DNA of 9,393 bases, taken from Actinomycetes bacterium. Lineage in GTDB: Bacteria; Actinomycetota; Acidimicrobiia; Acidimicrobiales; RAAP-2. The notes beneath the pieces are model-generated. The model saw only the letters and a program-made list of their open reading frames with translations, searched no databases and had not been told where the DNA came from. The translations under genes were made by a program, and so were the position numbers. Where the stretch lies: NCBI GenBank assembly GCA_021800645.1, contig JAJYYT010000062.1, positions 1 to 9,393 on the forward strand, read 5' to 3'. Of this stretch, positions 5,596-9,393 are shown piece after piece (the stretch's first letter is position 1; every line of letters starts with the position of its first letter).

Positions 5596-6429
5596 ATGGC
5601 CGCCTGGATCTGTGCGACCTGCGGCGTCCAGCACGCCGAGACTCGGGTGCCTCCCGCGCGCTGCGCGATCTGCGACGACGAGCGACAGTACGTGGGAGAC
5701 GACGGGCAGCAGTGGACGACCACGGAGGAGCTGGCCCGGACGCACCACGTCGTGGTCGCCGAAGAGGAGCCGGGTCTCTTCGGTGTGGGGATCGAGCCGT
5801 CCGTCGGGATCGGCCAGCGTGCCCTCCTCGTCCAGACCGCGTCGGGGAACGTCCTGTGGGACTGCATCCCGCTCCTCGACGACGCGGCACGTGCGCGCCT
5901 CTCCGAGCTCGGCGGGATCGCAGCGATCTGCATGTCCCATCCTCACTTCTACGGCGCCTACGTCGAATTCGCCGACGCCTTCGACGCCCGTGTGCTCATC
6001 GCGCGCGCCGACGCCGGGTGGGTGCGGCGACCGTCTCCACGCGTGGAGCTCTTCGACGACGAGGTGGAGCCGGTACCCGGGCTGACCCTGGCACGGATCG
6101 GCGGCCACTTCGACGGCGCGGCGGTCTTGCACTGGCCGGCGGGCGCAGAAGGACGGGGCGCGCTGTTCACCGGCGACACCGTCCAGGTGGTGCCGGCCCG
6201 CGGATGGGCCAGCTTCATGTGGAGCTATCCCAACCTCATCCCTCTCGACGAGCAGACGGTCCGCGACATCGCTCGGCGCGTCGGCCGATTCCGCTTCGAC
6301 CGAATCTACGGAGGCTGGTGGGGGCGGGTCATCGTCGACGACGGAGCGGCGGCGGTCCGCCGTTCGGCCGACCGCTACGTCCAACGGCTTCGTGGCAGAC
6401 GGCCGCCCTCGCTCCCTGCCGAACCCTGA
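5596..6429 (+). CDS. MBL-fold metallo-hydrolase with N-terminal zinc ribbon
   Basis: A 277-residue cytoplasmic protein with an N-terminal rubredoxin-like zinc ribbon (C6-x2-C9 and C23-x2-C26) fused to a metallo-beta-lactamase domain. Recognisable MBL elements are SHPHFYG (114-120), GGHFDGAAVLHW (169-180) and GDT (193-195, D194), with conserved SFMWSYPNLIP (206-216) and YGGWWG (238-243) segments of an actinobacterial and proteobacterial subfamily. The usual HxHxDH is reduced to H115-x-H117 followed by Y and G, so one metal site is altered. The reaction and substrate are unknown; hydrolase is the family name only. ATG at 5596 follows AGAGG eight bases upstream, and WICATCG is the natural N-terminus of this subfamily. 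Its 3' end overlaps the convergent PPOX-like gene by 55 bp because that gene appears to have lost its stop. Confidence 0.9.
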   Translation: MAAWICATCGVQHAETRVPPARCAICDDERQYVGDDGQQWTTTEELARTHHVVVAEEEPGLFGVGIEPSVGIGQRALLVQTASGNVLWDCIPLLDDAARARLSELGGIAAICMSHPHFYGAYVEFADAFDARVLIARADAGWVRRPSPRVELFDDEVEPVPGLTLARIGGHFDGAAVLHWPAGAEGRGALFTGDTVQVVPARGWASFMWSYPNLIPLDEQTVRDIARRVGRFRFDRIYGGWWGRVIVDDGAAAVRRSADRYVQRLRGRRPPSLPAEP

Positions 6430-6929
6430 GGGCGGTCATGTCCGAGCGCGGTCATGCCCGAGGGGGGGTCACTCCGCGGGTCGCTCATAGCGGGTCGCTC
6501 ATAGAGGTGGACGCAGTCGTGGCCGGGGCCGCCGGGGAGAGCGGGTGCAGGACGGTGGAGCACCGCGTGGGTCGGCCGCACTCGCAGGGTGCCTGCTGGC
6601 GACCCGCCGTCGGTGCCGGGCACCTCGGCGTCAACGATGAGACTGTAGGCGTCGAGATGGTCACCGCCGGCGTCCTCGGGCGGTGAGACAGGAGGCGAGA
6701 AGCGTGCAGGCGAGAGGCACGGAGGCGAGAGGAGCACCGCGTTCCCGCGTGCCGTGGCGTTGCGTCGCGACGTCGTCCCGGCCTGCACTTCGATCTCGCC
6801 GCCTGCCCACGCGAGGGGCGACGCCACGCAGTGCGCCCGCTGATCGTCGCCGACGGTGAGGAGATAGACCCAGTTGCCACGTCGAGCCAAGGCGGCGGCG
6901 AGCTCGCCGAGCGGGACGGGGACGCTCAC
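6375..6929 (-). CDS. PPOX-like (pyridoxamine-5'-phosphate-oxidase-like) protein with aberrant C-terminal extension
   Basis: A 184-residue frame whose first 146 residues look like a small actinobacterial split-barrel protein. It has MSVPVPLGELAAAL, WVYLLTVGDDQRAHCVASPL, a TSRRNATARGNAVLLSPP segment, AYSLIVDAEV (94-103) and VRPTHAVLHRPAP (117-129). These proteins probably bind a flavin or F420, but no substrate is known. Two irregularities stand out. A Ser/Pro-rich insert (about 65-90) is encoded by 15-bp repeats. After HLYERPA (141-147) a 14-bp tandem duplication shifts the frame, so an expected Glu-stop is missed and about 38 unrelated residues follow, reading through the MBL gene's 3' end. 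GTG at 6927-6929 is the natural start; there is no Shine-Dalgarno sequence, but TAGCCT lies seven bases upstream. It starts 46 bp after the kynureninase stop. Confidence 0.7.
   Translation of the reverse strand: MSVPVPLGELAAALARRGNWVYLLTVGDDQRAHCVASPLAWAGGEIEVQAGTTSRRNATARGNAVLLSPPCLSPARFSPPVSPPEDAGGDHLDAYSLIVDAEVPGTDGGSPAGTLRVRPTHAVLHRPAPALPGGPGHDCVHLYERPAMSDPRSDPPSGMTALGHDRPQGSAGSEGGRLPRSRWT
6432..6462. repeat. Imperfect 15-nt direct repeat, period 16
   Basis: gcggtcatgtccgag (6432-6446) is followed one base later by gcggtcatgcccgag (6448-6462), one mismatch in 15. It sits in the stretch where the MBL and PPOX-like genes converge, immediately after the MBL stop at 6427-6429. Confidence 0.85.
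6477..6504. repeat. Perfect 14-bp tandem duplication that removes a stop codon
   Basis: cgggtcgctcatag occurs twice head to tail at 6477-6490 and 6491-6504. Fourteen is not a multiple of three. With one copy removed, the minus-strand PPOX-like frame would read Tyr-Glu-Arg-Pro-Ala-Glu and stop at TGA (6469-6471). With two copies the frame shifts and stays open to 6375. Confidence 0.9.
6693..6737. repeat. 15-bp in-frame repeat, three copies, in the PPOX-like gene
   Basis: Units of 15 bp begin at 6693, 6708 and 6723, all starting aggcgaga. On the coding strand they give Ser-Pro-x-x-x pentapeptides (SPPCL, SPARF, SPPVS) between the NAVLL strand and the DAYSLIVD strand, where related proteins have a short loop. 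Confidence 0.8.
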
Positions 6930-6936
6930 GACGGCC

Positions 6937-6942
6937 AGGCTA
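6937..6942 (-). promoter_or_regulatory. Candidate -10 box (TAGCCT) for the PPOX-like gene
   Basis: On the minus strand TAGCCT lies seven bases before the GTG at 6929, in the 46-bp gap after the kynureninase stop. No Shine-Dalgarno sequence is visible there, so the gene may have its own leaderless transcript in addition to read-through from kynureninase. Confidence 0.25.
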
Positions 6943-6975
6943 GCGAGGCGAGGCTGGAGAAAGGCGACGCCGTGG

Positions 6976-8190
6976 CTATTCGAGTGATCGCGCCGCGTCG
7001 ACGACGGCGGTGGCTCCGTTGAAGACGTCCTCGAACGACAGTGCGAGGGGCGCGAGACCGAACCGGCAGAGGGAGGGGGGCCGGAGGTCGCCGACCACCC
7101 CGCGCGCGGCCGCCGCCCCGAGGAGCTCTGCTGCCCGAGGGTGGCGCAGGGACACCTGCGCGCCGCGCGCATGGGGCTCCCGGGGCGACGCGAGCTCGAG
7201 ACCAGGCACCGCGGCGGTCTCCACGACCTCGACGAAGAGCTCACCGAGCGCCATGGACTTTTCGCGTACCTGCTCGATCGCGACGCCTCCGAAGATGTCG
7301 AGGGCAGCGTCGAGCGCGCTCAGGGCCAGGACGGGCGGCGTCGAGGTGAGGAACTTGCGGATGCCGCGTGCCGGCTCCCAACGAAGATCGAACCCGAACG
7401 GATCCGCGTGGCCGAGCCAGCCGGGTATCGGGTTGTCGAGGGGCTCTTGGAGCGCTCGACGGACGTACACGAAGCTGGGAGCGCCCGGTCCTGCGCTCAG
7501 GTACTTGTACGTGCACCCGACGGCGAGGTCGACTCCGTTGGTCTCGCAGCCGACCGGCACGACGCCCGCGGAGTGGCAGAGATCCCACAGCGCGAGCGCA
7601 CCGGCCGCATGGACGGCCTCGGTGACCGCCGGAAGGTCGAGGAGCGCTCCGGTGCGAAAGTCGACCTGGGTGAGGCAGCACACCGCGACGTCGCCGGCGA
7701 GACCGTCCAAGGTCTCGGCGAGCTCGGCCCGGTCGACCACCTTCAACGACGCACCTGCACGTCGGGCGACGCCGGCTGCCACGTAAAGATCGCTCGGGAA
7801 GTTGTCGGAGCTGGACACGACGGTGTGCCGTTCCGGGCGAGCGGCGAGCGCGGCACCGAGGAGCTTGGCGAGCGCGACCGACGTCGTGTCCGCGACGAGC
7901 ACTTCGCCGGGACCCGCGCCGATGAGAGGCGCGATCCGGTCCCCGAGGCGCTGGGGCGCGTCCATCCACCCCTGGCCGGTCCATCCCGAGGACAGCGAGG
8001 CGCCCCACTCGTCCTCGACGGTCCGCCGGACCCGCGAGCCGGCTGTGCGAGGCAGAGGCCCGAGCGAGTTGCCGTTCAAATAGATGACGCCGGGCGGCAG
8101 CGAGAACCTCTTGCGCACGTCGCCGATCGGGTCCTCCGCGTCGAGTGACCTGGCACGGTCGAGGGTCCACGTCGAGTCGGTCGTCGTCAC
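6976..8190 (-). CDS. kynU: Kynureninase
   Basis: A 404-residue PLP enzyme of fold type I that cleaves L-kynurenine (and 3-hydroxykynurenine) to anthranilate (or 3-hydroxyanthranilate) and L-alanine in tryptophan breakdown. It has the usual family length and motifs: YLNGNSLGPLP (37-47), DTTSVAL (101-107), SSDNFPSD (127-134), CCLTQVDFRTG (171-181), WDLCHSAG (202-209, with D203 and H206 near the cofactor) and GCTYKYLSAGPGAPSF (225-240) with K229 as the expected PLP lysine. The GTG start at 8188-8190 overlaps the TGA of the upstream membrane-protein gene in GTGA, so translation is coupled. A GAGGG lies just before it. No kynurenine formamidase or tryptophan dioxygenase gene is in the window, so whether it serves catabolism or anthranilate supply is open. 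Confidence 0.95.
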   Translation of the reverse strand: MTTTDSTWTLDRARSLDAEDPIGDVRKRFSLPPGVIYLNGNSLGPLPRTAGSRVRRTVEDEWGASLSSGWTGQGWMDAPQRLGDRIAPLIGAGPGEVLVADTTSVALAKLLGAALAARPERHTVVSSSDNFPSDLYVAAGVARRAGASLKVVDRAELAETLDGLAGDVAVCCLTQVDFRTGALLDLPAVTEAVHAAGALALWDLCHSAGVVPVGCETNGVDLAVGCTYKYLSAGPGAPSFVYVRRALQEPLDNPIPGWLGHADPFGFDLRWEPARGIRKFLTSTPPVLALSALDAALDIFGGVAIEQVREKSMALGELFVEVVETAAVPGLELASPREPHARGAQVSLRHPRAAELLGAAAARGVVGDLRPPSLCRFGLAPLALSFEDVFNGATAVVDAARSLE

Positions 8191-8543
8191 GAGCCCTCGA
8201 TGCTACGCGGATCGTCGGTGGGTGAGGGGCCCCGACGTGGGTCTGCAGGGTCGCCGGCTCCAGTCGTGCGGGGACGCTCTGCCGGCGGGCCGGCGGGATC
8301 CGCCGGCGCGAGCGTGGCGTCCGCCGGGACCGTGGGCGGCCGGCGCAGCCGCATCAGCGCCACGCCGCACCAGACGATCTCGACCGCGCCGAAGGGCCAC
8401 GCGCCCGACAGGAACCCGTACGCGCTCGAGAGCAGGCACCCGAGCGCGAAGCCGACGATGAAGACGCGGCCACGGCGCTCGAGCGCGTACATCCCCATCA
8501 TGAAGGACACGGCGCACAGTCCGTAGATCGTGACGGCGCTCAT
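8187..8543 (-). CDS. Small conserved membrane protein, translationally coupled to kynureninase
   Basis: A 118-residue protein with two to three membrane segments in its first 65 residues (MSAVTIYGLCAVSFMMGMYAL, RVFIVGFALGCLLSSAYGF, WPFGAVEIVWCGVALMRL). A hydrophilic Pro/Ala/Asp-rich tail of about 50 residues follows. The N-terminal core resembles a small actinobacterial hypothetical membrane protein family; the tail is low-complexity and probably disordered. The function is unknown. ATG at 8541-8543 follows GCGAGGGAC, a closely spaced weak ribosome site. The TGA overlaps the kynureninase GTG by 4 nt (GTGA), so this is the first gene of that operon. A transport or regulatory role with kynureninase is conceivable, but no transporter signature is visible. 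Confidence 0.85.
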   Translation of the reverse strand: MSAVTIYGLCAVSFMMGMYALERRGRVFIVGFALGCLLSSAYGFLSGAWPFGAVEIVWCGVALMRLRRPPTVPADATLAPADPAGPPAERPRTTGAGDPADPRRGPSPTDDPRSIEGS

Positions 8544-8578
8544 GTCCCTCGCCCCGGAAGCGTCAACGCCCTCACTCA

Positions 8579-8588
8579 GAGGATCCTC
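8579..8588. promoter_or_regulatory. Perfect 10-bp palindrome in the divergent promoter gap
   Basis: GAGGATCCTC lies near the middle of the 84-bp gap between the membrane-protein/kynureninase operon (minus) and CoA-transferase subunit A (plus). A weak -10-like TAGCGT is at 8598-8603 for the plus strand, and TTGACG reads on the minus strand at 8561-8566. The palindrome could be an operator shared by both transcripts. It is short, so chance is also possible. Confidence 0.3.
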
Positions 8589-8615
8589 GCGCAGCGGTAG
8601 CGTGGCTGGGACGTT

Positions 8616-8623
8616 GGAGGAGG
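8616..8623 (+). promoter_or_regulatory. Strong Shine-Dalgarno sequence of CoA-transferase subunit A
   Basis: GGAGGAGG is followed by TTCC and ATG at 8628-8630. The GGAGG core at 8616-8620 is seven bases from the start, ideal spacing. It is the strongest ribosome-binding site in the window and fixes this start. Confidence 0.85.
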
Positions 8624-8627
8624 TTCC

Positions 8628-9393
8628 ATGGCATCGAGCAAGCTCGTCGACAGCCCGTCGGCGGCCGTGGCGGACATCGGCGACGGCGCATCGCTCGCGG
8701 TCGGGGGGTTCGGGATGTGCGGGGTGCCGATCGACCTCATCGACGCGCTCGTCGAGAGCGGCGCCACCGACCTCGCCGTGGTCTCCAACAATTGCGGCGT
8801 CGACGGCTGGGGGCTCGGCCGGCTGCTCGACGAGCACCGCATCGTGCGCGTGACCGGTTCGTACGTCGGTGAGAACAAGGAGTTCGCGCGGCAGTTCCTT
8901 GCCGGTGAGCTCGAGGTGGAGCTCGTTCCCCAAGGCACGCTCGCTGAGCGGCTGCGCGCCGGCGGGTGCGGGATCCCCGCCTTCTACACGCCTGCCGGGG
9001 TCGGCACCCTGATCGCAGAGGGGGGACTCCCTTGGCGTTATGGGGCGGACGGCAGCGTCACGCTCGCGTCGCCGCCGCGCGAGGTGCGCGAGTTCGAAGG
9101 ACGCAAGTACGTGCTGGAGCATGCCGTCACGACCGACTTCGCCCTCGTCCGTGCCAGCCGAGGCGACACTGCCGGCAACCTCTTCTTCGAAAAGGCAAGC
9201 CGGAACTTCAACCCTCTCTGCGCGATGGCCGGCAGGGTGACGATCGCCGAGGTCGAGGAGCTGGTTCCGGCTGGAGCGCTCGACCCTGCAGCCGTGCACC
9301 TGCCGGGGATCTTCGTCCAGCGGGTCGTGCAGGCGGACACGACGCGCGAGAAGCGCATCGAGAAGCGAACGCTGCGCGCCCGTGCGGGTGACC
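8628..9393 (+). CDS. CoA transferase family I, subunit A (3-oxoacid type), 3' end outside the window
   Basis: The visible 255 residues are the alpha subunit of a two-subunit class I CoA transferase (SCOT/AtoD/PcaI type), which transfers CoA between acyl-CoA and a free acid, commonly succinyl-CoA and a 3-oxoacid. Motifs are GGFGMCGVPIDLI (26-38), the VVSNNCG strand (51-57), GSYVGENKEFARQFLAGELEVELVPQGTLAERLRAGGCGIPAFYTPAGVGT (about 77-126), ALVRASRGDTAGNLFF (about 171-186) and a C-terminal IFVQRVVQ with EKRIEKRT. The catalytic glutamate is on the beta subunit, expected just downstream. The protein is close to complete. ATG at 8628 is fixed by GGAGGAGG. Substrate choice between acetoacetate and 3-oxoadipate cannot be read from this subunit; the divergent kynureninase makes an aromatic or ketoadipate link possible. 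Confidence 0.93.
   Translation, partial: MASSKLVDSPSAAVADIGDGASLAVGGFGMCGVPIDLIDALVESGATDLAVVSNNCGVDGWGLGRLLDEHRIVRVTGSYVGENKEFARQFLAGELEVELVPQGTLAERLRAGGCGIPAFYTPAGVGTLIAEGGLPWRYGADGSVTLASPPREVREFEGRKYVLEHAVTTDFALVRASRGDTAGNLFFEKASRNFNPLCAMAGRVTIAEVEELVPAGALDPAAVHLPGIFVQRVVQADTTREKRIEKRTLRARAGD

Noticed and set aside
6477..6504. Two 14-bp repeats as a CRISPR or attachment site
   Set aside because: There are no spacers, no further copies, no integrase gene and no tRNA nearby. A simple tandem duplication explains it.
5421..6686. 421-codon plus-strand frame overlapping the MBL gene
   Set aside because: It is out of frame with the well-conserved MBL protein and is almost entirely arginine-rich. 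It is a shadow.

Overview
The window is about 9.4 kb of very GC-rich bacterial DNA, densely packed with genes. The gene types point to Actinomycetota, the phylum in which these families are commonest: an F420-type PPOX enzyme, a group-1 luciferase-family oxidoreductase, a kynureninase, an actinobacterial 'WPLPPPGP' hypothetical protein, and a zinc-ribbon MBL hydrolase. The exact lineage cannot be fixed. There are no tRNA or rRNA genes, CRISPR arrays, transposases, phage genes or toxin-antitoxin genes.

Layout. Bases 1-41 hold the last codons of a plus-strand gene. A long minus-strand block then runs from 5267 down to 48. In transcription order it contains a two-TM K+ channel with an RCK domain, a PPOX-class F420-type oxidoreductase, a luciferase-like monooxygenase (LLM), an SCO1/SenC protein, a GNAT acetyltransferase and a conserved hypothetical protein. 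A 328-bp divergent region rich in dyad symmetry separates the channel from a plus-strand MBL hydrolase (5596-6429). Converging on that gene is a second minus-strand set: a small membrane protein (8543-8187), kynureninase (8190-6976) and a PPOX-like protein (6929-6375). The first two overlap by 4 nt. An 84-bp divergent gap leads to CoA-transferase subunit A (8628 onward), which runs off the right end.

Function. PPOX and LLM are packed together and probably act as a flavin/F420 redox pair. The SCO1 protein belongs to copper and thiol chemistry of the cell envelope. Kynureninase makes anthranilate and alanine from kynurenine. The CoA transferase beside it could belong to degradation of the products, but that is inference. 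The genes look like ordinary housekeeping and accessory metabolism, and I do not see a clear new multi-gene system.

The more unusual signals are structural. The LLM gene has no ATG, GTG or TTG start before its conserved N-terminus, and an ACG in ideal context sits where the start should be. A 14-bp tandem duplication appears to have removed the stop codon of the PPOX-like gene and pushed it into the 3' end of the MBL gene. Tandem repeats with periods near 14-16 bp (or twice that) recur at several places in and between genes. Four genes without a Shine-Dalgarno sequence share a TANNNT box 6-8 nt before the start codon, as expected for leaderless transcripts.
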